The translations under genes and the position numbers were made by a program. From Lachnospiraceae bacterium (lineage in GTDB: Bacteria > Bacillota > Clostridia > Lachnospirales > Lachnospiraceae), in contig JAUNGI010000004.1 of NCBI GenBank assembly GCA_030524525.1, positions 1 to 64,000 on the forward strand: a stretch of DNA of 64,000 bases, written 5' to 3'. Positions 27,093 to 35,912 of the stretch are shown here, one piece after another. Numbering within the stretch: the first letter of the stretch is position 1; each line of letters opens with the position of its first letter. The notes under the pieces are model-generated. The model ran no database searches and was not told the origin of the DNA. It was given only the letters and a program-made list of their open reading frames with translations.

Positions 27093-29744
27093 ATGAAAGC
27101 ATATGGCGAGAACGAATTAAGAAAAATGTATCTGGACTTCTTTGAGAGCAAGGGACATCTCAAGATGAACAGCTTTTCGCTGGTTCCGCAGAACGATAAG
27201 AGCGTCCTGCTGATTATTGCGGGGATGGCGCCGTTAAAGCCGTATTTTACCGGTCAGGAGATCCCGCCGAGACGCCGGATCACGACCTGTCAGAAGTGCA
27301 TCCGCACCAGCGATATCGAAAACGTCGGAAAGACCGCAAGACATCTGACGTTTTTTGAGATGCTAGGAAACTTCTCCTTCGGGGACTATTTCAAGCATGA
27401 GGCGATCGCTTGGTCGTGGGAATTCCTGACGAAGGTCGTCGGACTCGACGAGAACCGGCTGTATCCTTCGGTCTATGAGCGCGACGACGAGGCGTTCGAT
27501 ATCTGGAACAAGGAGATCGGCGTTGCAAAGGAGCGCATCTTCCGCTTAGGCAAGGAGGATAATTTCTGGGAACACGGCGCAGGCCCCTGCGGTCCCTGCT
27601 CGGAGATCTATTACGACCGGGGAGAGCGGTTCGGCTGCGGGAAGCCCGGCTGTACCGTGGGCTGCGACTGCGACCGCTACATGGAAGTTTGGAATATTGT
27701 GTTCACGCAGTTTGACGGGGACGGCAAGGGCGGCTATGAGGAGCTGGCAAGCAAAAACATCGACACCGGCATGGGCTTGGAGCGTTTGGCGGTGGTCGTT
27801 CAGGACGTGGACTGCGTATTCGATATCGACACGATGAAGGCGCTTCGTGACCGGATCTGCGAGATCGCAGGCGTTTCCTACGGGACCGACGCAAAGAACG
27901 ACGTCTCGATCCGTCTGATCACCGATCATATCCGTTCGGTCACGTTTATGGCGTCCGACGGCATCCTTCCGTCCAACGAGGGACGCGGCTATGTCATGCG
28001 CCGTCTGCTTCGGCGCGCCGCAAGACACGGACGGCTGCTTGGCATTCGGGGACTGTTCCTCGCCAAGCTTTCGGAGACGGTGATCGCCGAGTCCAAGGAC
28101 GGCTATCCGGAGCTGGAGGAAAAGAAGGAGCATATTCTGAAGGTGCTGACGATGGAGGAGGAGAAGTTCAACAAGACCATCGACCAAGGACTGGCGATCC
28201 TGTCCGAGCTCTGCGGGACGATGAGGGCCTCCGGCAGCACGGTGCTTGGCGGAGAGGACGCGTTCAAGCTGTACGACACCTACGGCTTTCCGATGGATCT
28301 GACCGAGGAGATCCTGTCCGATCAGGGCTTTTCGGTGGACAAGGAGGGCTTTGCCGCCTGCATGGAAAAGCAGAGAGAGACCGCGAGAAAGGCAAGAAAA
28401 ACGACGAACTATATGGGAGCGGACGCAACGGTCTACGACGAGATCGACCCGGCGATCACCACGCGCTTTGTGGGCTATGACAAGCTGACGGCGACTTCAA
28501 AGATTCAGGTGCTGACGACCGATACCGAGCTTGTGGAGCAGGTCGTGGAAGGACAGCTCGCCACGCTGATCGTGGAGGAAACTCCGTTTTACGCTACGAT
28601 GGGCGGACAGGCTGCCGACCATGGCGTGATCGAAATGGACGGCGCTTCCTTTGCCGTGGAGGACGTGATCAAGCTCAAGGGCGGTAAGGTCGGCCATGTC
28701 GGCACCGTGACCAAGGGCAGCTTCCAGACCGGAGACGAGGTTACGCTTTCGGTCGATGCCCATGACCGGGCGCTGACCTGCCGGAACCACAGCGCAACGC
28801 ACCTGCTGCAAAGCGCGCTTCGCCGCGTGCTGGGGCCGCATGTGGAGCAGCACGGCTCCTATGTGTCGGCTGACCGGCTCCGCTTCGACTTCTCCCATTT
28901 TTCCGCAATGACGGCGGAGGAGCTGAGCGCGGTGGAGAAGCTCGTGAACGAGGCAATCGCCGACGCGCTCCCGGTGGAGACGAAGGTGATGACCGTCGAG
29001 GAGGCAAAGAAGACCGGCGCTATGGCGCTGTTCGGCGAGAAGTACGGCGAAACGGTGCGCGTCGTTTGCATGGGCGAGGATTTCAGCAAGGAATTCTGCG
29101 GCGGCACGCATGTGGCGAACACCTCGGAGATCACGGCGTTTAAGATCGTTTCCGAATCGGGCGTTGCCGCAGGCGTACGCCGGATCGAGGCGCTGACCTC
29201 GGAGGGGCTGTTCGCCTATTACGAAAAGCTGGAGCGCCAGCTGGCGGAGGCGGCAAAGGCGGCGAAAACCGACGCAGCCGGACTTTCGCGTCGGATCGAG
29301 GCGATGAACGAGGAGCTGCGGGGCTTGCAGGCGGAGAACGAAAAGCTGAAGGCAAAGCTTGCCAACAGCTCGCTCGGCGACGTGCTTTCGCGGGCAAAGG
29401 AGATCGGCGGCGTTTCGGTGCTGGCGGCTTCGGTTGCCGACGTGGATATGAACGGACTGCGGAACCTCGGCGACCAGCTGAAGGAAAAGCTCGGCGAGAG
29501 CCTGATCCTGCTTGCCTCCGCACCGGAGGGCAGGGTCAGCCTGATGGCAATGGCGACCGACGGAGCCGTTGCGAAGGGCGCGCATGCCGGAAATCTTATT
29601 AAGGCGGCGGCTGCCTGCGTGGGCGGCGGCGGCGGCGGACGGCCGAATATGGCGCAGGCCGGAGGAAAGGATCCGAACGGCATCCCGGCGGCGATAGAGA
29701 AGGCTTACGAGACCGCGGCGGCGCAGCTTGGCGGAAACGCTTAA
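27093..29744 (+). CDS. alaS: Alanyl-tRNA synthetase
   Basis: 883 residues, full length. The class II catalytic core (LIIAGMAPLKPYFTG, KTARHLTFFEMLGNFSFGDYFK) is followed by the tRNA-recognition region, the editing domain with zinc ligands H566 and H570 (HSATHLLQ) and C669/H673 (CGGTHV), and a C-terminal coiled-coil and C-Ala domain with the glycine-rich GGGGGGRPNMAQAGG. Start ATG 27093 follows GAGGAAAGG (27075-27083). It is monocistronic behind its own promoter. Confidence 0.98.
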   Translation: MKAYGENELRKMYLDFFESKGHLKMNSFSLVPQNDKSVLLIIAGMAPLKPYFTGQEIPPRRRITTCQKCIRTSDIENVGKTARHLTFFEMLGNFSFGDYFKHEAIAWSWEFLTKVVGLDENRLYPSVYERDDEAFDIWNKEIGVAKERIFRLGKEDNFWEHGAGPCGPCSEIYYDRGERFGCGKPGCTVGCDCDRYMEVWNIVFTQFDGDGKGGYEELASKNIDTGMGLERLAVVVQDVDCVFDIDTMKALRDRICEIAGVSYGTDAKNDVSIRLITDHIRSVTFMASDGILPSNEGRGYVMRRLLRRAARHGRLLGIRGLFLAKLSETVIAESKDGYPELEEKKEHILKVLTMEEEKFNKTIDQGLAILSELCGTMRASGSTVLGGEDAFKLYDTYGFPMDLTEEILSDQGFSVDKEGFAACMEKQRETARKARKTTNYMGADATVYDEIDPAITTRFVGYDKLTATSKIQVLTTDTELVEQVVEGQLATLIVEETPFYATMGGQAADHGVIEMDGASFAVEDVIKLKGGKVGHVGTVTKGSFQTGDEVTLSVDAHDRALTCRNHSATHLLQSALRRVLGPHVEQHGSYVSADRLRFDFSHFSAMTAEELSAVEKLVNEAIADALPVETKVMTVEEAKKTGAMALFGEKYGETVRVVCMGEDFSKEFCGGTHVANTSEITAFKIVSESGVAAGVRRIEALTSEGLFAYYEKLERQLAEAAKAAKTDAAGLSRRIEAMNEELRGLQAENEKLKAKLANSSLGDVLSRAKEIGGVSVLAASVADVDMNGLRNLGDQLKEKLGESLILLASAPEGRVSLMAMATDGAVAKGAHAGNLIKAAAACVGGGGGGRPNMAQAGGKDPNGIPAAIEKAYETAAAQLGGNA

Positions 29745-29752
29745 AAACGATA

Positions 29753-29808
29753 TGCTCCTCATGTGGATAGGCAAAAGGAAACGACTGAAAGCTATCCCAT
29801 GAGGAGCA
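29753..29808 (+). repeat. Long inverted repeat after alaS
   Basis: TGCTCCTCATGTGGATAG (29753-29770) pairs with CTATCCCATGAGGAGCA (29792-29808) with a single extra T on one side. The loop is about 21 bases. Only AACTTTT follows, so it is a weak terminator at best; it could also be a small-RNA or mobile-repeat relic. Confidence 0.7.
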
Positions 29809-29892
29809 AACTTTTATGTGCGGACGTCACGGGCGGATGGGGCAATACAAAATCACCCTATCGGTGTTTTCGCAGAAAGGCGAAATTTTGAA

Positions 29893-30587
29893 ATGAAGAA
29901 GCTGTTTTTTGTGTTGGTATTGTCGCTTTTCTTGGCGTAAGCGTTTTGCTTTTTCGCCTGAAAGTTCCAGCGAAAAAAGATGTGGTGATTCTGAGTAAAG
30001 ACGAAAAAGTCACGCTGGTTTTTGAGCGGATTACGGCGGAGGCTGTTGAAGAACAGTCGGCTTATTTTACTACAATATTTGTTCCGATTTCTGCGGATAC
30101 GTTTTTCGAGGAATACATCGTTGACCGGGATGATTATGTGTGCTCCTTTACGGATACCATGGAGAAAACCGAAGGGGAAACGGGTTCCTATCTATTGATG
30201 AAAAATCATCACTGCTTTTTTGTCAGGCTGGAGGGAGAAAGCGTATCGGTTCAGGAAATGATCGCTGCGTATTACCCGCCGGATCGTTTCTGTGCGCCCG
30301 TTTTTTCCGTGCCGTTTCTGATGCCTTCTCTGCCTCACAGTGAAAAAAAGCAGATTCCGTGGGAGGATATGATTCTGGCGGATAATTGGGAAGCCCTGAT
30401 CGATTTTTATGAATCCATAAATTGGAAATACCAACTGGGGGGAGACGTTTTATATCTGTCCGTATATGAGTCCTGTTCGCCTCGGGATCGTGAAATCTGG
30501 TACGATAACGCCGTGAAAATCACGGAAATTTCGAATGGGATAGAGATAGAATTCATTAAGGACGGGTTACCCACAAGCGAATGGTAA
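29893..30587 (+). pseudogene. Membrane-anchored hypothetical protein with 5' frameshift
   Basis: The long frame (codons from 29946, a TTG without a ribosome site) encodes 213 residues of unknown function. An ATG at 29893 opens a signal-like peptide (MKKLFFVLVLSLFLA) that stops at 29938-29940. Adding one T to the T6 run at 29905-29910 would join the two frames as MKKLFFCVGIVAFLGVSVLLF, a clean membrane anchor running straight into the long frame. This is therefore a homopolymer frameshift: real, phase-variable, or a base-calling error. The body (e.g. KKDVVILSKDEKVTLVFERI, WYDNAVKITEISNGIEIEF) matches no family I know. It is more AT-rich than its neighbours. Confidence 0.55.
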
Positions 30588-30606
30588 GGCTTTACAAAAA
30601 AAGTTG

Positions 30607-30634
30607 TTGACATATAAGAAAATTATGCTAAAAT
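30607..30634 (+). promoter_or_regulatory. Sigma-A promoter of rpsU
   Basis: TTGACA (30607-30612), 16-base spacer, TAAAAT (30629-30634) with TG one base upstream. It gives a ~70-base leader containing a small inverted repeat (CAGTTGT 30662-30668 with ACAACTG 30682-30688) that ends at the Shine-Dalgarno. Confidence 0.75.
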
Positions 30635-30709
30635 TCTTTATAGTGCTAGTAATACCCGTAACAGTTGTATACGCACAATACACAACTGGAGGGAGGGACA
30701 GGTGAGTTT

Positions 30710-30886
30710 ATGTCAAATGTTATCGTAAAAGAAAATGAATCGTTGGACAGCGCTCTTCGCCGTTTTAAGAGAAATTGCGCGAAGGCAGGCATTCAGCAGG
30801 AGATTCGTAAAAGAGAGCATTATGAGAAGCCCAGTGTAAGACGGAAGAAAAAGTCTGAGGCTGCTCGCAAGAGAAAGTATAAGTAA
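30710..30886 (+). CDS. rpsU: 30S ribosomal protein S21
   Basis: 58 residues, very basic, ending [15 protein letters not shown], with the family start [22 protein letters not shown]21 sits near the 16S 3' end and helps initiation. The start ATG 30710 follows an extended purine tract (GGAGGGAGGGA 30688-30698). Promoter and terminator make it monocistronic. In Bacillus rpsU precedes the yqf cluster, as it does here. Confidence 0.97.
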   Translation: MSNVIVKENESLDSALRRFKRNCAKAGIQQEIRKREHYEKPSVRRKKKSEAARKRKYK

Positions 30887-30898
30887 GATCACGAATGG

Positions 30899-30933
30899 GA
30901 AGGTTCAGAGTTTTCTGAACCTTCTTTTTTTTT
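30899..30933 (+). terminator. Rho-independent terminator after rpsU
   Basis: GAAGGTTCAGA (30899-30909) pairs perfectly with TCTGAACCTTC (30914-30924) and is followed by nine T. Confidence 0.95.
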
Positions 30934-30979
30934 CGATAGCTGCATATACATAAAACGAAAAGAACCGTGGAGATTGTCC

Positions 30980-31408
30980 ATGAAGCGACCGGAAAACCGA
31001 AAAAAAAGCGCGGACGAACCGATCTATCGGGAATTCCGGAAGCTGAAGAAGCACCGTAAGGGGCAGGCCGCCCGGGCGAAGGAGGAGCAGAGCGTCGTCT
31101 ACGAAAATATTCGGAAGACCGAAAAGGGCTGGAAGCACAGCGCCGCGCGCTATACGGAGCGAATGGCGGAGGAGCTGCGGCTGCCGCCCGATATCGTGAA
31201 AGGGAACCCGCTTGTGCATCTGCTCGGCAGCAGCCGTGTTGTCGTGGAAAATTATAAAAAGCTGATCGATTATCGGGAGGAATGCATCCGGATCCTGACC
31301 GGGATCGGAAGCCTGCATATTCAGGGGGAGCATCTGCGGATCGTATTTTATACGAAGGATGAAATTAAAATTGTCGGTCGGATCAATGGAGTTGAGGTAA
31401 AGACGTGA
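30980..31408 (+). CDS. yqfC: Sporulation protein YqfC (YabP/YqfC family)
   Basis: 142 residues. The N-terminal third is basic (RKKSADEPIYREFRKLKKHRKG). The C-terminal part is the YabP/YqfC domain (LVHLLGSSRVVVENYKKLIDY, then EHLRIVFYTKDEIKIVGRI). Family members are mother-cell sporulation genes. ATG 30980 is preferred over TTG 30974 because GTGGAG (30967-30972) is spaced for it. It overlaps yqfD as GTGA at 31405-31408. Confidence 0.85.
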   Translation: MKRPENRKKSADEPIYREFRKLKKHRKGQAARAKEEQSVVYENIRKTEKGWKHSAARYTERMAEELRLPPDIVKGNPLVHLLGSSRVVVENYKKLIDYREECIRILTGIGSLHIQGEHLRIVFYTKDEIKIVGRINGVEVKT

Positions 31409-32664
31409 GACGCATCCTTTTGTGGCTGCAGGGCTATCTGATTATTTGTGTAACGGGACGGGAACCGAGGCGGTTCCTGACGCTTCTTGCGGGAAGGGGG
31501 ATGCTTTTGTCGGGAACGGCGCCGACGGCGGAGCTGCCGGCGAACGGAGAATTCGACGGCTTTCTGGCGCGCGTGCGGCTTTCGGATTATAAGCGCATCG
31601 GCGGCTACGCCCGAAAGTGCGGCGTGATCCCGCTTGTCTACCGGCGCGTGGGGCTGCCGTTCTGGCTGGAGCGCGCCCGCCGGTATCGGAGCCGGACTCT
31701 GGGGATTCTGCTGTTTGTCGTTTTGCTTTATGTGCTGCAGAATTTCCTCTGGTCGATCCAAATTCAGGGCAATTTCGTTCACAGCGAGGAGCAGCTTCTC
31801 GGTTTCCTGCGCGAGCAGGGGATCGCCGCGGGGGTGCGCATGGACTCCATCTCCTGCGAGGAGCTGGAGACGCTGATCCGGACGCAGTACCCGGACATTA
31901 TCTGGGTGTCGTGCGAAAAGGCGGGCACGCGGCTTAAGATCCATGTGAAGGAGGCGTATCGCTACGCTTCGGCGGAAGCGCCGGAGCTGACGAGCGGCGA
32001 CCTTGTGGCGACCGAATCGGGCGTTGTCCGAAAGCTTCTCGTGCGCACCGGCACGCCCATGGTGAAGGTCGGGGACACGGTGCAGGAGGGGGACATTCTG
32101 ATCTCCGGCACGCGGATCGTGACCGACGCCTACGACGCGGAGCTTTCCCGGAGCTATGTGCTTGCCGACGGCGACGTGGAGATCGAGCGCACGATCGAGG
32201 ACGAACTGACGTTTCCCATGACCGAGGAGGTACGCGAATACGATGCCGACGGGAAAAATCACTATACGCTGACCGTATTTGGACATAAATTGATGAAATA
32301 TCAATCTAGTATTCCGACTAAGGATTGTGATATAATAACGACATATGCGGAGCTGCGGCTTTTTGAACAGCTCTATCTGCCGGTCGAATGGAGCAAGTCC
32401 ACCTATCAAAGCTACCGGCTCGTAACGAAGCAGCATACGGAGGAATCCATACGGGAGCGCGCCGGAACCGCTTATCTGGCCTATCTGGAGGAACGCGTGC
32501 AGGAGGGCTGCGAAATTTTGGAGGAACAGAGCGAGCTGCTGCTTTCCGAGGAAACGGCGACGCTGCGGATCCGTTTGCGGGTAGCGAGCAGCGGATGCCG
32601 GCTGGCGGAGATTCAAAAGGAGGATACGTCCGATGATAGAAACGATGATCAACATTCCGATTGA
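31405..32664 (+). CDS. yqfD: Sporulation protein YqfD
   Basis: 419 residues. A small N-terminal domain precedes a single membrane helix (TLGILLFVVLLYVLQNFLW, about residues 95-113) and an extracytoplasmic part with a FtsQ/POTRA-like start (IQIQGNFVHSEEQLLGFL). The GTG start overlaps the yqfC stop. In Bacillus yqfD is a sigma-E gene needed for normal sporulation. The 3' end overlaps phoH by 32 bases. Confidence 0.9.
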   Translation: MRRILLWLQGYLIICVTGREPRRFLTLLAGRGMLLSGTAPTAELPANGEFDGFLARVRLSDYKRIGGYARKCGVIPLVYRRVGLPFWLERARRYRSRTLGILLFVVLLYVLQNFLWSIQIQGNFVHSEEQLLGFLREQGIAAGVRMDSISCEELETLIRTQYPDIIWVSCEKAGTRLKIHVKEAYRYASAEAPELTSGDLVATESGVVRKLLVRTGTPMVKVGDTVQEGDILISGTRIVTDAYDAELSRSYVLADGDVEIERTIEDELTFPMTEEVREYDADGKNHYTLTVFGHKLMKYQSSIPTKDCDIITTYAELRLFEQLYLPVEWSKSTYQSYRLVTKQHTEESIRERAGTAYLAYLEERVQEGCEILEEQSELLLSEETATLRIRLRVASSGCRLAEIQKEDTSDDRNDDQHSD

Positions 32665-33694
32665 GCATCAGAAAAATGTATTTGGGGAACTGGACGCCTA
32701 TGCCAAGCGGATCGAAAAAACGCTTCACGTCACGCTGATCTCCCGCGGAGAGGAGATCAAAATCATCGGCGAGGAAGGACCCGCCGCCAACGCAAGGCGC
32801 GTGCTTTCCACCCTCGTGGACTTGGCTGCCAGAGGCAATGCCATCACGGAGCAGAACGTGCAGTACACGCTTGCGCTGATGTCGGAGCATCGGGAGCAGG
32901 AGGTGCTTGAGATCGACAAGGAGCTTGTCTGCCATACGATCGGCGGCAAGCCGATCAAGCCGAAGACGCTGGGACAGAAAAGCTATGTGGAAAAGATCCG
33001 GGAAAATATGATCGTGTTCGGGATCGGCCCCGCCGGTACCGGAAAAACGTATCTTGCAATGGCAATGGCGATCCAAGCGTTCAAAAACGACGAGGTCAGC
33101 CGCATCATTCTGACCCGTCCTGCGATCGAGGCGGGAGAAAAGCTCGGTTTCCTGCCGGGGGACCTGCAAAGCAAGGTGGACCCGTATCTGCGGCCGCTTT
33201 ACGACGCGCTTTATCAGATCATGGGGGCGGAGGCGTTCCAGAAAAATTCGGAAAAGGGGCTGATCGAGGTGGCGCCGCTGGCGTATATGCGCGGACGGAC
33301 GCTCGACAACGCCTATATCATTCTCGACGAGGCGCAGAACACGACTCCGGCGCAGATGAAGATGTTTCTGACGCGGATCGGCTTCGGCTCCAAGGTCATC
33401 ATTACCGGAGACCAGACGCAGAAGGATCTGCCGGCGGGACAAGTTTCCGGTCTGGACGTGGCGATGAAGGTTCTGCGGGACATCGAGGGCATCGGCTTTG
33501 AATTCCTCACGAGCCGGGACGTGGTGCGCCACCCGCTCGTGCAGAGGATCGTACAGGCTTATGAGGAATACGAGGCGGCGCAGCAGCGGCGGAGCAGCCG
33601 AAAAGCGGAGAGAGCCAAAAGAGCGGATGCCGCCGGAAAAACGGACAAAGCCGATAAAACGGACAAGCCGTTTGAAGGGAGGCGGCAGTCATGA
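32633..33694 (+). CDS. phoH: PhoH-family ATPase
   Basis: 353 residues. A KH-like N-terminal part precedes the P-loop ATPase domain: Walker A GPAGTGKTYLAMAMA and Walker B AYIILDEAQN, with TGDQTQKDLP. PhoH proteins are RNA-associated ATPases, often beside ybeY as here. The Lys/Asp-rich tail (KRADAAGKTDKADKTDK) is poorly conserved. AAGGAGG (32618-32624) sets the ATG at 32633. Confidence 0.94.
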   Translation: MIETMINIPIEHQKNVFGELDAYAKRIEKTLHVTLISRGEEIKIIGEEGPAANARRVLSTLVDLAARGNAITEQNVQYTLALMSEHREQEVLEIDKELVCHTIGGKPIKPKTLGQKSYVEKIRENMIVFGIGPAGTGKTYLAMAMAIQAFKNDEVSRIILTRPAIEAGEKLGFLPGDLQSKVDPYLRPLYDALYQIMGAEAFQKNSEKGLIEVAPLAYMRGRTLDNAYIILDEAQNTTPAQMKMFLTRIGFGSKVIITGDQTQKDLPAGQVSGLDVAMKVLRDIEGIGFEFLTSRDVVRHPLVQRIVQAYEEYEAAQQRRSSRKAERAKRADAAGKTDKADKTDKPFEGRRQS

Positions 33695-34191
33695 GCGTTC
33701 TGATCGAAAAAGAGACCGATACCGAGCTTTCCTTTGACTGCGAGGCGCTGATCCGGGCGGTGGTTTCGGAGGCGCTCGACTATGTGGGCTGTCCGTACGA
33801 GGCGGCGGTCAACGTGCTGCTGACCGACAACGAGGCGATCCGCGAAATGAACCGGGAGTACCGTCGGATCGACCGTGCCACCGACGTGCTTTCGTTTCCG
33901 CTGATCGAATATGAGGAGCCTGCGGATTTCAGCCGTCTGGAGGAGGAGCCCGAGGCGTATTTCGATCCCGAAAGCGGGGAGCTGCTGCTGGGCGACATCG
34001 TGATCTCGCTGGAGAGGATGCGGGCGCAGGCGGCGGAGTACGGACACAGCGAACAGCGGGAGCTGGCGTTCCTTGTGGCGCACAGCATGCTGCATCTGTC
34101 CGGCTACGACCATGTCGAGGACGGCGAGCGCGAGATCATGGAAGCGAAGCAGGAGGAAATTCTGCAGAAATTACATTTGACCAGAGGATAG
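33691..34191 (+). CDS. ybeY: Endoribonuclease YbeY
   Basis: 166 residues. It is a zinc endoribonuclease in 16S 3' maturation and ribosome quality control. The three-histidine motif is complete (AHSMLHLSGYDH), and RATDVLSFPL is typical. The ATG overlaps the phoH stop (ATGA 33691-33694). In Bacillus yqfF (a c-di-AMP phosphodiesterase) lies between phoH and ybeY; it is absent here. Confidence 0.95.
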   Translation: MSVLIEKETDTELSFDCEALIRAVVSEALDYVGCPYEAAVNVLLTDNEAIREMNREYRRIDRATDVLSFPLIEYEEPADFSRLEEEPEAYFDPESGELLLGDIVISLERMRAQAAEYGHSEQRELAFLVAHSMLHLSGYDHVEDGEREIMEAKQEEILQKLHLTRG

Positions 34192-34196
34192 GGATA

Positions 34197-35837
34197 TTGA
34201 TAGAGAATAAGAAAGCAACCAACCGAAAAGCAAACAGCATCCTGATACAGGGCTCCATTCTGGCGGCGGCGTCCCTGCTCGTGCGGGTCATCGGTCTGAT
34301 CTACCGCATTCCGCTGACGCGGATTTTGGGCGACGAGGCGATGGGCTATTACAGCACCGCGTTCCAGTTTTACAATCTGGCGCTGCTGCTTTCCTCCTAC
34401 AGTCTGCCGCTGGCGGTCTCCAAGCTTGTCTCGGCAAGAGAAGTCAAAAAGCAGTATCGGAATTCGCGCAAGGTGTTCGTCTTCGCGCTTGGCTTCGGCG
34501 CGGTGGTGGGCACGATCGCCACGCTCGTGGTCTATTTCGGAGCGGACGCTTACGGGCGGCTCAACAAGACCGAGCTGGTGGCCATCCCGCTGCGCGTGCT
34601 TGCGCCGACGATCTTGGTCTTTTCGGTTATGGGCGTGATCCGGGGGTATTTTCAGGGACATAACAACATGCTTCCGACCGCGATCTCGCAGGTCGTGGAA
34701 CAGGTCGTCAACGCGGTGGTCAGCATTCTGGCCGCCATGTATATGGTCAAAAAATATGCCGGAGATCCGGCGGTGGACGCTTACGGCGCTGCCGGAGGCA
34801 CTTGGGGCACGTTTCTGGGAGCCTGCGCCGCCGCCGTCTGTTTGGTCGTGATCTACGTGATTCAGCGTCCGCTCTTTGCCGCCCTGTGGAGGCAGGACAC
34901 GAGCGATTACGTGGAGAGCAACCGAAAGGTCATGGGGGCAATTTTGGCGACGGTGCTTCCGGTCGTGGTCAGTCAGACGGTCTATCAGCTTTCGGGCAAC
35001 ATCGACGTGACCGTCTTTCACCGGATCTTGAGCGAACGGGGCTTTTCCGCGTCCGTCCGCAACCAGTGGTGGAGCGTTTACAGCAACAAATACGTGCTCC
35101 TGTCCAACGTGCCGGTGGCGATCGCCTCGGCGATGGGCACGGCGATCGTGCCGGGGCTGATCGCCGAATATTCGCGCATGAATTTTGAGGGCATTCGGCA
35201 GCGCGTTGCCTCGGCAATCAAATTCAATATGCTGATCGCCTTTCCCTGCGCCGTGGGGCTTTCGGTGCTTTCCGGACCGATCCTGCGCCTGCTGTTTGGC
35301 GACGGCAGCGCCCTGAGCGCCCGCATGCTTTCGGTGGGCGGCGTCTGCGTCGTGTTTTTCGCGCTTTCGACCGTTACGAACGGCATCCTGCAGGGGATCG
35401 ACCGGATGAAGGTGCCGGTGCTCCATTCCGCGATCGCGCTGGGGCTGCATGTGATCCTGCTTTTCGTATTGCTGAAATTTACGCATTTGAACGCCATGTC
35501 GCTGGTGCTTGCCAACGTGTTCTTTGCCTTTGTGGTCTGCGTTCTGAACTGGCGCTCCATCCGGAAGTATCTGGACTACCGACAGGAGATCGATCGAACC
35601 TTCGTGCGCCCGCTGCTTGCCTCGCTTCTGATGGGAGCGGCGGTGTACGGGCTGCACGCCCTGCTGGCGCATGTGCTCCGTGACAGCGCGGCGACGGTGC
35701 TTTCGATCGCAGCCGCGGTTCCCGTCTACGGCGTCGGGCTGCTGCTGCTCGGCTGTCTGACCGAGGAGGAGCTGCGCTCCATGCCGAAGGGAACGACGCT
35801 TCTGCGATTGCTGCGAAAACTTCATATCCGGCTCTAG
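34197..35837 (+). CDS. MOP-family flippase (SpoVB/YtgP-like polysaccharide or lipid exporter)
   Basis: 546 residues, about 14 membrane helices. The start (NSILIQGSILAAASLLVRVIGLIYRIPLTRILGDEAMGYY) and repeated NNMLPTAISQVVEQVVNA segments are characteristic of the SpoVB/YtgP branch of the MurJ/Wzx superfamily, whose members move lipid-linked wall precursors. SpoVB itself acts in spore cortex synthesis. The probable start is TTG 34197 (AGAGGA at 34183-34188), six bases after ybeY; no ATG is near. Cargo cannot be told. Confidence 0.85.
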   Translation: MIENKKATNRKANSILIQGSILAAASLLVRVIGLIYRIPLTRILGDEAMGYYSTAFQFYNLALLLSSYSLPLAVSKLVSAREVKKQYRNSRKVFVFALGFGAVVGTIATLVVYFGADAYGRLNKTELVAIPLRVLAPTILVFSVMGVIRGYFQGHNNMLPTAISQVVEQVVNAVVSILAAMYMVKKYAGDPAVDAYGAAGGTWGTFLGACAAAVCLVVIYVIQRPLFAALWRQDTSDYVESNRKVMGAILATVLPVVVSQTVYQLSGNIDVTVFHRILSERGFSASVRNQWWSVYSNKYVLLSNVPVAIASAMGTAIVPGLIAEYSRMNFEGIRQRVASAIKFNMLIAFPCAVGLSVLSGPILRLLFGDGSALSARMLSVGGVCVVFFALSTVTNGILQGIDRMKVPVLHSAIALGLHVILLFVLLKFTHLNAMSLVLANVFFAFVVCVLNWRSIRKYLDYRQEIDRTFVRPLLASLLMGAAVYGLHALLAHVLRDSAATVLSIAAAVPVYGVGLLLLGCLTEEELRSMPKGTTLLRLLRKLHIRL

Positions 35838-35912
35838 GCGGCGGGTATGAGACGCTCCGTTTTGGGTCATACTTTTCTTATCCTGCCAAAGCAGGGCGAA
35901 AGGAGGCACCCG

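Noticed and set aside
30934..30979. Sigma-E promoter before yqfC
   Set aside because: CATA-like sequences are present (GCATATACATAAAAC) but no correctly spaced -35 and -10 pair could be assigned.
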